Positions 15,006 to 24,078 of a stretch of DNA of 39,342 bases are shown here, piece by piece (within the stretch, counting starts at the first letter, position 1; each line of letters opens with the position of its first letter). A program made the translations under genes and the position numbers. The notes under the pieces are model-generated. The model searched no databases, was not told the origin of the DNA, and saw only the letters and a program-made list of their open reading frames with translations. The stretch comes from Bacteroidales bacterium (GTDB lineage Bacteria; Bacteroidota; Bacteroidia; Bacteroidales; 4484-276), in the NCBI GenBank assembly GCA_014860585.1, contig JACZJL010000044.1, forward strand, positions 1-39,342. Direction: 5' to 3'.

Positions 15006-17672
15006 TTAATCAATGGACTGGTTGATCGAAAAGTGGAATTGTGCCCCGTTGGCGTTCGGCAAGCCGGGTACTTCATCAAACCCATAACCCCAGTCGAGGC
15101 CAAGGATACCAAACATCGGCAGAAAGACCCTCATGCCAAATCCCGCTGCACGATAAACTTTAAAAGGATTGAATGATGCAAAACTTTCCCAGGCATTTCC
15201 AGCTTCCAAAAATGTTAGCCCGTAAATGGTTGCACTAGGATTGAGTGAAAGTGGGAATCGCAGTTCAAATGTATATTTGCTGTAAATTGTACCACCAATA
15301 TTGCGGTTTTTGTAATACTCCGGGGTGATGGTTTCATTTCCATATCCACGCATTCCGATCAACTCGCGGCCATCAAGGTTATTGTAGCCGGATAATCCGT
15401 CGCCGCCAAGGTAGAATCGCTCGAAAGGAGTAACTCCTATGTCTTTGTTATAAGCGCCCAGAAAGCCAAATTGTGTTCTGAAACTCACTACAAGGTTACT
15501 CACGGGGTTAGTGTAGAAGTTGGCTTTTATTTTCCATTTGTGGTACTCAATCCATTTGTATTTTTCTTCAACACTCATCAGGTTATAATTCTTATCGCTA
15601 AAAGCAGAATAAGGCGGTGTAACAGTTAACGAAAGCGAAACCTCGGAGCCTGAACGTGGATAAATGGGAGCATCAATTGAGTTTCGGGCAAGGACTATGT
15701 TGTAATTAATATTGTTATACTGACCAGTCCCGCCGCCGAAGGAGAATACCTGAGCGTAGTTTTTCAGGTTGTAAACCTGTAGGTTGATAGCCTGGTAAAG
15801 GGTAAAATAGTCATCCGGCCACTCAAGACGTTTACCCAAACCGAAAGTAATTCCATCTGTTGTGAAGGACGACCTGAGAGGGCTGTTCTTGGGTTGCCCG
15901 TTTGAATAAAGCGAATGAAAATAGGAAACGCTGAAGGCATGTGGTTTGCGCCCCCCAAGCCAGGGTTCGGTAAACGAGAAATTGTAGCTGATGTATCCTT
16001 TTCCATATGACTGCAGCCTGACTGATAGTTTTTGCCCATCACCTGATGGGATGGGTTTCCAGGCATCCTTATTGAATATGTTTTTCAACGAAAAATTATT
16101 GAACGACAATCCCAGTGTTCCGATAATCCGTCCGTAACCCCAACCACCTGATAACTCAACCTGATCGGCTGAGGTCTCTTCCACTTCGTAAATTACATCT
16201 ACAGTGCCGTCAGTTGGATTAGGCTGAACATCAGGCTTGATGGTTTCGGCATTGAAATATCTTAGCTGGGCCAATTCTCTGGTTGTACGGATAATATTTG
16301 AACGATTGAATAACTGCCCCGGTCGCGATCTCAACTCACGGATAACCACATTGTCGTTTGTTTTGTCATTGCCTTTTACCAGTACCTTACTCACACGCGC
16401 CTGCTTGCCTTCACGTATTCTTACTTCAAGGTCAATGGTATCATTTTCAACATTTACCTCAATGGGCACCGCCTGAAAAAACAGGTATCCGTCGTCAAGG
16501 TACAACGAACTGACATCAATGCCTGCCGGGTTAAATGAGAGATTTGTATTCAGTAGTTCCTTATTGTAAATGTCGCCTTTTTTTATTCTCAGGACACTGC
16601 TTAGGAATTCATCCGTGTATTTGGTGTTGCCAATCCAGTTGATATCCCCAAAATAATATTGTGGCCCTTCCTCCACCTCGATGATGATACTTATGGATTT
16701 TTCATCTTTTCGGTAAATGGAATCTTTAACGATTCTGGCATCGCGGTAACCAAGAGACTGGTATTTGCTGATAAGGTTTCTCTTGTCTTCTTCAAAATCG
16801 GTTTCAATGTATTTAGATGACTTGAAAATTCTAATCCTTACATTTTCATTAAAATAATGGGTGGCTTGATCGTAAATGCTGTCAAACTGCAGGGAAAGCA
16901 CTGCTTTTGTAACGTCCCAGATCAGAATTTCAATGTCGTCCAACGGCCGGAACACACCCATTTCCTTGGTATTTTTGAGTGCACGTAAAGCTTGCTCGGT
17001 GGAAAGGTCCTTGTTTCCAGACAGCTCGATCTGGTAAATTTTTATTTTTTCTTTTTTATCAATATTGAAAATGAGGGTAACACTATTTACTCTTGAAGTA
17101 TCAGGTATCTGATCTATTTCGACCTGCGTATCAAGGAAGCCCTTTTTTGTAAAGTAGCTGACAATGCGGTAACGTGCAGTAGCAACCATATTTTCGGTGA
17201 CAACATCTCCGGCATTGATTTTTATTTCGTCTTTGAGGTTATCGCCTTCCGATTTTGATACGCCGTTGAAAGAATACTTTGACATACGCGGCCGCTCTTT
17301 CAGCTCGATATTAAGGAAAATCAGGTTATCCTTGACATCGGTGGCGGCAATGCTAACATGCTCAAAAAGTCCCTGTTTCCATAAATTGTTGATCGCATCC
17401 CGGAATTTGTCGCTGGGGATTTTAATTTTTTGACCTACAGTCAGCCCCGAAATCATAATCAGTACATTTTTGTCAAGGTATTCAATCCCTGTGACAGTGA
17501 TACCGCCAATTTCATATTCAGATGGCTGCATGTAGTCAATCTGAAATTCAGTTTGTCCGATAGTAACTTGTGCGGATAAGTGAAATGAAAGGCTGATTAA
17601 AATTAAAGCCAGGCATCCCGAAAACCAGGACAACACGGGAAGATTAAAAATCGGTTTGAATAATTTCGTCAT
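15006..17672 (-). CDS. bamA: Outer-membrane assembly factor BamA
   Basis: Omp85 insertase, the essential core of the complex that folds beta-barrel proteins into the outer membrane. A signal peptide at about 1-35 is followed by five POTRA repeats at roughly 50-485 (for example ITVTGIEYLDKNVLIMISGL and ARVSKVLVKGNDKTNDNVV), then a 16-strand barrel from about 490 to 888. The loop-6 motif appears as IGMRGYGN. The length of 888 is normal for this phylum. Its ATG is one base past the uppS stop, so the genes are almost certainly translated from one message, with ompH genes following. The final residues HFSINQSID depart from the usual aromatic end, with F six residues from the terminus. Confidence 0.96.
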   Translation of the reverse strand: MTKLFKPIFNLPVLSWFSGCLALILISLSFHLSAQVTIGQTEFQIDYMQPSEYEIGGITVTGIEYLDKNVLIMISGLTVGQKIKIPSDKFRDAINNLWKQGLFEHVSIAATDVKDNLIFLNIELKERPRMSKYSFNGVSKSEGDNLKDEIKINAGDVVTENMVATARYRIVSYFTKKGFLDTQVEIDQIPDTSRVNSVTLIFNIDKKEKIKIYQIELSGNKDLSTEQALRALKNTKEMGVFRPLDDIEILIWDVTKAVLSLQFDSIYDQATHYFNENVRIRIFKSSKYIETDFEEDKRNLISKYQSLGYRDARIVKDSIYRKDEKSISIIIEVEEGPQYYFGDINWIGNTKYTDEFLSSVLRIKKGDIYNKELLNTNLSFNPAGIDVSSLYLDDGYLFFQAVPIEVNVENDTIDLEVRIREGKQARVSKVLVKGNDKTNDNVVIRELRSRPGQLFNRSNIIRTTRELAQLRYFNAETIKPDVQPNPTDGTVDVIYEVEETSADQVELSGGWGYGRIIGTLGLSFNNFSLKNIFNKDAWKPIPSGDGQKLSVRLQSYGKGYISYNFSFTEPWLGGRKPHAFSVSYFHSLYSNGQPKNSPLRSSFTTDGITFGLGKRLEWPDDYFTLYQAINLQVYNLKNYAQVFSFGGGTGQYNNINYNIVLARNSIDAPIYPRSGSEVSLSLTVTPPYSAFSDKNYNLMSVEEKYKWIEYHKWKIKANFYTNPVSNLVVSFRTQFGFLGAYNKDIGVTPFERFYLGGDGLSGYNNLDGRELIGMRGYGNETITPEYYKNRNIGGTIYSKYTFELRFPLSLNPSATIYGLTFLEAGNAWESFASFNPFKVYRAAGFGMRVFLPMFGILGLDWGYGFDEVPGLPNANGAQFHFSINQSID

Positions 17673-17673
17673 T

Positions 17674-18429
17674 TCAGATGTTTACTTTCTCACTGATTTG
17701 TTCACTGGTTTTTCCAAATCGTCTCTCTCTGCATTGAAAATTCACAATGGCCTGGTAAAAATCTTCTTTTCTGAAATCAGGCCATAACTTTGGTGTGATG
17801 TAAATTTCTGAATAGGCCAACTGCCAAAGGAGGAAATTACTGATCCTGAATTCGCCGCTTGTGCGGATCAGCAACTCGGGGTCGGGAAAATCTTTGGTAT
17901 AAAGATGGTTGGAAATTACCGCTTCATTAATATCGTCAATGGCAAGCTCTTTTTTGAGAACACGACGGGCAATTTCTTTTGTAGCTTCCATAATTTCGTG
18001 ATGAGAACTGTAACTTAACGCAAGGATAAGGTTCAGCCGTTTGTGGTTTTTGGTTTTTTCTATTGCCCATTGCAGATGTTCATATGTTTTCTTTTGCAGG
18101 GCAGTGAGGTTCCCGATGGCAAGCAAACGGATGTCATTATCAATCAATGTTTTCATCTCACTATCGATGGTTTTGATTAAAAGTCGCATGAGTGCATCCA
18201 CCTCATGGCGGGGTCGCTTCCAGTTTTCGGTTGAAAAAGCATACAATGTAAGGAACTCAATCCCAATCTCAGCGGCAGCCTCGGCAGTTTCACGCACAGC
18301 CAACACACCGTTTTCATGCCCTAAAGTTCGCATCAATCCCTGTTTCTTTGCCCACCTGCCATTACCGTCCATAATAACGGCAATGTGTCTGGGCAACCTT
18401 TCCATATCTATTTTTTCTTTAAAACTCAT
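17674..18429 (-). CDS. uppS: Undecaprenyl diphosphate synthase (isoprenyl transferase)
   Basis: Cis-prenyltransferase that makes the C55 lipid carrier used for peptidoglycan and O-antigen. The catalytic and substrate motif HIAVIMDGNGRWAKK lies at about 15-29, with FLTLYAFSTENWKRP at about 60-74 and the isoprenyl-diphosphate site RTSGEFRISNFLLWQLAYSE near 195-214. The length of 251 is standard. It starts the uppS-bamA-ompH-ompH transcript, and the best promoter match in the window lies 80 bases upstream. The pairing with bamA is a conserved gene order in Bacteroidota. Confidence 0.97.
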   Translation of the reverse strand: MSFKEKIDMERLPRHIAVIMDGNGRWAKKQGLMRTLGHENGVLAVRETAEAAAEIGIEFLTLYAFSTENWKRPRHEVDALMRLLIKTIDSEMKTLIDNDIRLLAIGNLTALQKKTYEHLQWAIEKTKNHKRLNLILALSYSSHHEIMEATKEIARRVLKKELAIDDINEAVISNHLYTKDFPDPELLIRTSGEFRISNFLLWQLAYSEIYITPKLWPDFRKEDFYQAIVNFQCRERRFGKTSEQISEKVNI

Positions 18430-18508
18430 CTGCTTGTTAAAGGTAAAACCAACATTGTTGTTTCACCGGATAGGATTTTAATATAATTTATCCTGGTTAA
18501 AAAGTTTG

Positions 18509-18540
18509 CAAAAGTAGCACTATTTGAACTAACGATCAAA
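18509..18540 (-). promoter_or_regulatory. Promoter of the uppS-bamA-ompH operon
   Basis: On the minus strand TTTG (18540-18537), 20 bases, then TACTTTTG (18516-18509) matches the Bacteroidota -33 / -7 consensus in both boxes and spacing. The -33 box lies within the last codons of the DUF6089 gene. The leader to the uppS ATG would be about 70 bases. Confidence 0.6.
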
Positions 18541-19362
18541 ATCAACGCAAGTAGATTTCTCACCAATGGTAAACCGGTAAATCAACGTAATGCCTGCAAA
18601 GGAATACCAGTCATTGTTCTGAGGATTTCCACGCTGCATGCCTGGTTGATGTTTTATGGGTGATGGATCCGAAAGTACTTGTCTCGTGCGGATTTCATCA
18701 GGTGATAGCTGGTTAAAATCAACATAATAATTACCGCTGATATCATCCAGATAATCAGTAAATGTTTTACGCATACCCCATTCAGCGGTCATTCCCAACC
18801 GGTTGGTAAGGCTATATTTAAAACCAAAACCAAAAGCCATGGCAAAACTGAAAAGGCTGTATTGATCCTCTTCACCCTGACCTTCAGTACCAATATCTCT
18901 CAGGTCAATTGTTTCTCCCTGGTACTCGGTTTTCGGGCTAAAACTAAAGAATGCCGGGCCGGTAAAAAGAAAGGGAGAAAAATAATACACATGACTACCA
19001 GAAAAATATTCAAGGAAGTTAAATTCAACAAGAGCCGAAAGTTCTGAAATATTCGAAGAAAACCTGAGGTTTCGCATCTCATTCACTTTACTTACCGCAT
19101 CGTCTCCGGCTACTTCGCCACGAATCAACTGACCCCGCATTGCCCAGCGATCGTTAAAGTTAAAGCGAACCAGACCCCCAATAGCCGGACGGGTAAACAA
19201 AAACTGCTTACCCGGATTCAACTCACCCAGATAATAGGAGCCTCCGCCGAAAACACCAATATCAATGTCCTGTCCTTTCACCGGATAAAATGAAATAAAC
19301 ATAAGGATAAAAAAAACTGCTGCTATTCCTATTTTACGCTTCAAACCTATTCTTTTAATCAA
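18529..19362 (-). CDS. DUF6089 family outer-membrane beta-barrel protein
   Basis: Likely outer-membrane protein of unknown role, about 277 residues. A signal peptide (KRKIGIAAVFFILMFISFYPVKGQ) leads into IDIGVFGGGSYYLGELNP, the typical first strand of this family, then alternating strands and the last strand YSFAGITLIYRFTIG. Its place just before uppS and bamA is the conserved site of DUF6089 genes. No ATG is available: the first usable codon is TTG at 19362, which overlaps the stop of the upstream lipoprotein gene by eight bases, so translation is probably coupled; another TTG lies 18 bases further in. Nine residues (EKSTCVDFDR) trail the final strand, which is unusual for a barrel. Confidence 0.82.
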   Translation of the reverse strand: MIKRIGLKRKIGIAAVFFILMFISFYPVKGQDIDIGVFGGGSYYLGELNPGKQFLFTRPAIGGLVRFNFNDRWAMRGQLIRGEVAGDDAVSKVNEMRNLRFSSNISELSALVEFNFLEYFSGSHVYYFSPFLFTGPAFFSFSPKTEYQGETIDLRDIGTEGQGEEDQYSLFSFAMAFGFGFKYSLTNRLGMTAEWGMRKTFTDYLDDISGNYYVDFNQLSPDEIRTRQVLSDPSPIKHQPGMQRGNPQNNDWYSFAGITLIYRFTIGEKSTCVDFDR

Positions 19363-20011
19363 ATTTGTATGTCACATGATGAACTGAAATTCCTTCTTCA
19401 GGGGTTTCAACCTGGTATTCAAGCCGAAACCCGCTCATATCGCAAAATGTTGTACCAATACCGCTGATAATTGTATCGGAAAGGCTGTAAGTAAGATCAA
19501 TATTTCCAATCGAATCGGGGATCATTATCAGGTTGAAATGGCTTCCGAAATTATTGAAATTATAAACCTTTATCCAGTTGAACGTGGTGCTGAATAACTC
19601 GCAGTTGATGTGGTATGGTGGAACAATCTGGTTAAATGGCTTTATCGTGTCGCTGGCTAAAAATCGGCCCTGATAAAAAGCATTTGAAAGAGGTTTTATT
19701 TCCACACGCCGGCTTGCCAATGCAGTATTGCCATCGGCATCTGTTGCCTTGTAATCAACCGTGTAAACGCCTACACTATCAGTGTTCACGGTTGAAAAGT
19801 CTACTATCATTTCAATTTGCTCAACTGATGTAAGGTCATCTTTCAAAATGAAACCCGGTTCGGTGAAATTGCATCCCGGGAACATAGTCAAAGGATTGCT
19901 TCCCTTAAGGATCAAGGTAGGTGGAATTTTGTCATCCATGACTTTTTCACAGGAATAAAAAGCAAGGAAAATGACGATAAGAAAAAGTGAGAATTTTACG
20001 AATTGTTGCAT
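19355..20011 (-). CDS. Lipoprotein with DUF5011-like (bacterial Ig-like) domain
   Basis: A lipoprotein signal (MQQFVKFSLFLIVIFLAFYSC, lipobox FYSC) anchors a 218-residue protein, probably in the outer membrane. Residues about 30-107 read as an Ig-like DUF5011 domain: PPTLILKGSNPLTMFPGCNF, then the strand TVNTDSVGVYTVDYKATDADGN, then ASRRVEI. A second beta-rich part of unknown family fills the rest. DUF5011 domains usually bind or present on the surface, but no ligand is known here. It sits between nadK and DUF6089, where most relatives have nothing, and overlaps the DUF6089 start by eight bases. Confidence 0.72.
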   Translation of the reverse strand: MQQFVKFSLFLIVIFLAFYSCEKVMDDKIPPTLILKGSNPLTMFPGCNFTEPGFILKDDLTSVEQIEMIVDFSTVNTDSVGVYTVDYKATDADGNTALASRRVEIKPLSNAFYQGRFLASDTIKPFNQIVPPYHINCELFSTTFNWIKVYNFNNFGSHFNLIMIPDSIGNIDLTYSLSDTIISGIGTTFCDMSGFRLEYQVETPEEGISVHHVTYKFD

Positions 20012-20186
20012 ACTTGAAGAAAACCACGAAATTCAGCATTTTAAACTCTGGTTGTCCATTTTTAGTATGTATGCGTTACTGGAATGGTGCAATGGGCTGG
20101 AAAATGGGGAAAGGGGAAATGCATGCCCGGATGCGACTAAGGAGGATGTCATATCGCTTACTGCCTGCTGCTTACTTTCTGGCGCC

Positions 20187-21086
20187 CTACTCCTCCCTGA
20201 ATCGGTTCCTCTGATCCTTACCCCAAAGGAGTTTTTCGCGAATGGTGCTGAAGAAATCTTTATTTTGGAGCTGGATGAGGTTGATTTTGAAATCGGCCCT
20301 TTTAATGATCATTTCGGCGGTGTGGTCAATTTGCCCGAATCTTGAGTCAAGACCAATCAGGTACTGCTCGTTGCGGCCTCCGATGGTAATCCGGATGGTA
20401 CATTTATCAGGAATTATAATTGGTCGGACAGTGAGGTTGTGGCTGGCAATGGGAGTAATCACGAAGTTTTCACAATCGGGTGCTGCGATTGGCCCGAAAC
20501 AGCTTAGTGAATAAGCTGTTGAACCGGTTGGGGTAGCAATCAGCAAGCCATCTGCCCAATAGGTGTTGAGAAATTTCCCGTCAACGAAAACATTGATTAC
20601 TGCAAGTGAATGTGTGTTGGATTTTGTGATGGAGAACTCGTTCAGGGCAAAATTTAGTTGGCCAAATATGTTCCCATTGGTTTCCATGCTTAAAAGTGTC
20701 CGCTGATCAAGTGCATAGTCTCCGGAAATTACTTTATCAATTGCAGGAAGAATCTCATCTTTTGATATGCTCGATAAAAATCCCAATCTTCCCAGGTTTA
20801 CACCGAGAATCGGAATCCCCGAATCCCTTACCAATGTAATGGTGTCGAGCAAAGTGCCATCACCACCAATCGAAAGCAGCATTTCAGCATCGTTCTTTAA
20901 TTCTTCATGGGTGTTAAAAAGCGAAATGTTACTATTTAAAGCTACCTTAGATTCAATTTTATCATAAAATGGTTCGTAAATCAATAACCTGCAATTAAAA
21001 ACTTTGAGCTTATCCAATAACTGCTGAAGATAAATTACCCCTTCCTGATCGATGGACTTCCCGAATAAAGCAACCTTTTTGATCAT
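20187..21086 (-). CDS. nadK: NAD kinase
   Basis: Phosphorylates NAD to NADP, the only route to NADP in the cell. The GGDGT motif is in LLSIGGDGTLLDTI at about 68-81, followed by GVNLGRLGFLSS and the conserved GLLIATPTGSTAYSLS segment, with the C-terminal RDS-type loop LTVRPIIIPD. The length of 299 with the start at 21086 (MIKKVALFGKS) is usual. Upstream in-frame ATG codons at 21104 and further out are disfavoured because a TACCTTTG box would place the transcript start close to them. In this phylum nadK normally neighbours a CBS-domain gene; here that gene lies at 28337-29002, with seven other genes between. Confidence 0.95.
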   Translation of the reverse strand: MIKKVALFGKSIDQEGVIYLQQLLDKLKVFNCRLLIYEPFYDKIESKVALNSNISLFNTHEELKNDAEMLLSIGGDGTLLDTITLVRDSGIPILGVNLGRLGFLSSISKDEILPAIDKVISGDYALDQRTLLSMETNGNIFGQLNFALNEFSITKSNTHSLAVINVFVDGKFLNTYWADGLLIATPTGSTAYSLSCFGPIAAPDCENFVITPIASHNLTVRPIIIPDKCTIRITIGGRNEQYLIGLDSRFGQIDHTAEMIIKRADFKINLIQLQNKDFFSTIREKLLWGKDQRNRFREE

Positions 21087-21108
21087 TTTGCCTGTATTAA
21101 ACATGCAG

Positions 21109-21116
21109 CAAAGGTA
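21109..21116 (-). promoter_or_regulatory. Possible -7 box for nadK
   Basis: The minus strand reads TACCTTTG (TAnnTTTG) 22 bases before the chosen nadK start. A weak TTTAC about 20 bases upstream could be a -33 element. If real, longer nadK starts are excluded. Confidence 0.3.
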
Positions 21117-21147
21117 TCGGGATTTTTTAGAATGTAAACGAAAAAGA

Positions 21148-21924
21148 TCACTCAAACAAAAATCCAACCGCTAACGCAATGCGATTGTAGTTGGTGTAGG
21201 TTCTGCGCTCAGTTCCGGATTCCCAGTAGTTTTCTGAATCGTAAGACAGCTTTTGAAACCGGTAGGATAAACTGATCAGCAAAGCGCTGTGCCGGGCAAT
21301 TCCTGCTCTGATACCGGCGCCAGCGCTAAACATCAGCCCACCGTAGGTTTTAGTAACCTGGTTTCCCCAGTAATTGTTCCCCAGATTTTGTTCAAGGGTA
21401 AATGAATAACCTCCCTGAGCTATCAGGAAAGGTGAAAAACCTTCGTTGTCAAAAAAGTACCTGACATCGGCAAACATTGGTAATACTCCCCAATCATAGT
21501 ATTCATAACCAACCCCAATTCCGGTGGTCAGTTCTGGCAGGAATTTATACCCATTGACCATGGTAAAAGATGAAATAACGTCGTTGTCATTTTCTCCCTG
21601 TCCGAATAATAGTCCTGCAGAACTGATATTGAAGTAGCCTATTGGCCTGGCTGTGAAATATTTTCCACCAGAATACACACCCATACTGTCAATCTCATGG
21701 TGATCATAGCGCCAAATACCGCATTCATTGGCAATTTTGACACCTTCAGCGCTGTCGTTATGCACAATTCGACCGGTTACAACAGAGCCGTTTTTAAGGT
21801 AAACAGCATCTCCTTTTAGCTTTTGGGCTGCCACATCCTGAAGCAGCAGCCCAACAGCAAGAACAATCATTGACCGTAAAACGAATTGTTGTTTAATCAC
21901 GGAAAATCCTGTTTTAGTTTCCAT
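21148..21924 (-). CDS. Putative outer-membrane beta-barrel protein
   Basis: A 258-residue secreted protein not assignable to a named family. After a signal peptide ending LLLQDVAAQ comes a short domain at about 36-85 of a kind common in Bacteroidota: VYLKNGSVVTGRIV, then IANECGIWRYDHHEIDSMGV. The rest is a small barrel of about eight strands (ISSAGLLFGQG, SFTLEQNLG, ALLISLSYRFQKL), ending ALAVGFLFE with a terminal aromatic as in outer-membrane barrels. Its ATG overlaps the end of the LVIVD lipoprotein gene by 11 bases, so the two are translationally linked and may work together. Confidence 0.72.
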   Translation of the reverse strand: METKTGFSVIKQQFVLRSMIVLAVGLLLQDVAAQKLKGDAVYLKNGSVVTGRIVHNDSAEGVKIANECGIWRYDHHEIDSMGVYSGGKYFTARPIGYFNISSAGLLFGQGENDNDVISSFTMVNGYKFLPELTTGIGVGYEYYDWGVLPMFADVRYFFDNEGFSPFLIAQGGYSFTLEQNLGNNYWGNQVTKTYGGLMFSAGAGIRAGIARHSALLISLSYRFQKLSYDSENYWESGTERRTYTNYNRIALAVGFLFE

Positions 21925-23215
21925 CCGAAATAACCGGTATTGAACTCAATAATACGATTTCATTGTTGTTCGTATAGTCGTACTGATACAGACCGTCGGC
22001 GCCGATCATCATCAAAACGCCATTGAACGGAATCACATCGTAGGCTTTGATTTCGGGGAAATGGGCCAATTGATTCATGTGAATTTCCATCGGGTCGGTG
22101 GCGTCATAAACCTTCAATCCTGCATCACCATCGCACACAAAAAGTACACTGCCGTCTATGCCAAGCCCATGCGGATTAAACATAGGATAGGTTTTGACTA
22201 AAAATGGATTTTGAAGGGACGAAATATCAATCACATCCAGTTGGTTGGTAAAGCCAAAACATTGTGTACCTGAGCGCAAGGTTACATAAGCCAGATTACC
22301 CTGTACTACGACCGGATCACAAGAGTTGATGTGGTCAAACGCTGATACGAAAACCGGAGTAGCCGGGCTGGAAAGGCTGTAAACCAACATCCCCGTTGTT
22401 GTTCCCAAAAACAATTTGTCCTGATAAGGAAAGATGGTCTCAACAGCCCTTTCCAAAGAAACCTGATTGCCTGTGCTGATCCCGGGAATATTGGCGATAT
22501 TGAACAGTTTCAGCGTGTTGTTCTGCACAACGTACATGTAATCGCTATAGATGGTAAAACGAGCCATTGAACCGGCAATTCCGGTTGAGGACATTCGATT
22601 GAAGGTTATTTCTGAGGATGCAAGGTTTGCAACACCCCACCCATCAAACGACACCCATTGTTTGTTATACGCATTGCCTTTTTCGATGGTTTCGGTGTGC
22701 TGTTTTACGTTCCATCCAACCACCACTCCTCGCTCAAAATCAAGATCAACGACGGGGAGTGAAATATCCATCGGAGGTAAAACATTGGGGAAAGCATTTT
22801 CGAGGCGATCTACCAGCACAGGAGCTGATGGATTAGTAATATCCAATGCAACCAGGTCGATGTAACTGTCGGCAAAAAGAATATTTTCGCGAATGGCCAG
22901 GTCTATATTGCCCGGAATCTCGATAAACGCAATTTTTTGTGGCGATGAGGGGTCAGTGTTATCAATGACATGAATTCCTTCGTTGATTTCATTGATGTAA
23001 AGCAGATTGTCCTTGAAATAGATCTTCCCGGGGTTGGATAGTTCCCGCGTTGCTGTAGTTTTCACTGAGCCTCTGAATTCATCAAAACTCATGTAAACAG
23101 GCTCATTGGCGGTGTAAGTAACCGTTTCATAAACTTTGTCGCGACAGCCGGTTGCGAAAAACATGGCTGAGAGCATCATTGCGAACATGGCCGTTGATAA
23201 TTTACTCTTTTTCAT
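21914..23215 (-). CDS. LVIVD-repeat lipoprotein
   Basis: Lipoprotein (lipobox ATGC at about residue 21-24) made of LVIVD-type repeats, which build a beta-propeller. Repeats can be read at INEGIHVIDNTDPSSPQKIAFIEIPG, LVALDITNPSAPVLVDRLEN, MLVYSLSSPATPVFVSAFDH, LDVIDISSLQNPFLVKTYPM and LKVYDATDPMEIHMNQLAHF. At 433 residues one propeller is formed. Such proteins are surface-exposed or periplasmic and of unknown function; some are linked to adhesion. It lies directly upstream of a small barrel gene that it overlaps. No other partner is clear. Confidence 0.85.
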   Translation of the reverse strand: MKKSKLSTAMFAMMLSAMFFATGCRDKVYETVTYTANEPVYMSFDEFRGSVKTTATRELSNPGKIYFKDNLLYINEINEGIHVIDNTDPSSPQKIAFIEIPGNIDLAIRENILFADSYIDLVALDITNPSAPVLVDRLENAFPNVLPPMDISLPVVDLDFERGVVVGWNVKQHTETIEKGNAYNKQWVSFDGWGVANLASSEITFNRMSSTGIAGSMARFTIYSDYMYVVQNNTLKLFNIANIPGISTGNQVSLERAVETIFPYQDKLFLGTTTGMLVYSLSSPATPVFVSAFDHINSCDPVVVQGNLAYVTLRSGTQCFGFTNQLDVIDISSLQNPFLVKTYPMFNPHGLGIDGSVLFVCDGDAGLKVYDATDPMEIHMNQLAHFPEIKAYDVIPFNGVLMMIGADGLYQYDYTNNNEIVLLSSIPVISDGN

Positions 23216-23371
23216 AGCATGTAATTATTAATTTTAGTTGTTTAAATGATTGTTCAATTTTCAGGATTTTGCAGGCGAAACAATGAAGGACGCCATTTTT
23301 TAACCATTAGCGCCAGGTTGGTTCGCCTCCCACCACCTATTTCCATAAACCCTGAATGAAAAATGTATTTT

Positions 23372-24022
23372 TTATAATTTGTATCCAATTGTCAAATTTA
23401 TTGTAAAAGTACTTACATTCACTTCTCCTTCTATACCGGTTTCTTCGATTTTCCAATCAGCAACGTTAGTGAAATCAACATAGTAATCAGCCCGAAATCC
23501 AAACTGAAGATTTGAATAGTCGTATTTCAATCCACCGCCAAGGATCATTCCAATCGCTAAGTAATTCAACTCATCAATATCTTTCAAGTCGTCGAAAATT
23601 TTGCTGCTGCTGACTAAATAATCAAGTCGGGGTCCAAAACTGATAAATGGAGAAACCGCCTCTTTAATCCGATATTTCAAATTAAATGTAGTGTTTATTG
23701 AAAAGTAATCTAAGGTCGGCTTTTCAGTCACTGTTTCACCTATTAAATCACCATTTATATTAGTGAGTTCTACTTCGCCTTTGCCACCTTTTCTGATCAT
23801 ACCGATGTTGCTCGATAAATTGTAGTATTGTTTATCCATGTAATCCAATCCGGTAAAAAAGGAATACCCTATTAATATTTCATTAAAAAATGAGTCATCA
23901 TTAATTTCCTTTAGCTCCCAATCAAGTTTGGAAAAAGATGTGCCACCCTGAAATCTAATGGTTTGTCCGTTTGATAGCACTGCCATTGTTAATCCTATCA
24001 GAAGCAATCCTGTCTTTTTCAT
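23372..24022 (-). CDS. Outer-membrane beta-barrel protein
   Basis: A 216-residue secreted protein: signal peptide (MKKTGLLLIGLTMAVLSNG, cleavage before QTIRFQGG), then about eight amphipathic strands and the end VSTFTINLTIGYKL. It resembles the PorT/OmpW-like barrel group that is common in this phylum, with no known ligand. The start at 24022 is preferred over 24052 because the signal peptide begins there. It is the last gene of the unit led by the ECF sigma factor, 56 bases after the two-part barrel protein. Confidence 0.75.
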   Translation of the reverse strand: MKKTGLLLIGLTMAVLSNGQTIRFQGGTSFSKLDWELKEINDDSFFNEILIGYSFFTGLDYMDKQYYNLSSNIGMIRKGGKGEVELTNINGDLIGETVTEKPTLDYFSINTTFNLKYRIKEAVSPFISFGPRLDYLVSSSKIFDDLKDIDELNYLAIGMILGGGLKYDYSNLQFGFRADYYVDFTNVADWKIEETGIEGEVNVSTFTINLTIGYKL

Positions 24023-24078
24023 TTTTTCAAATATTAAAGTTTTCCGCGTCAATTATGATTAATAAAATTTTCATTGTC

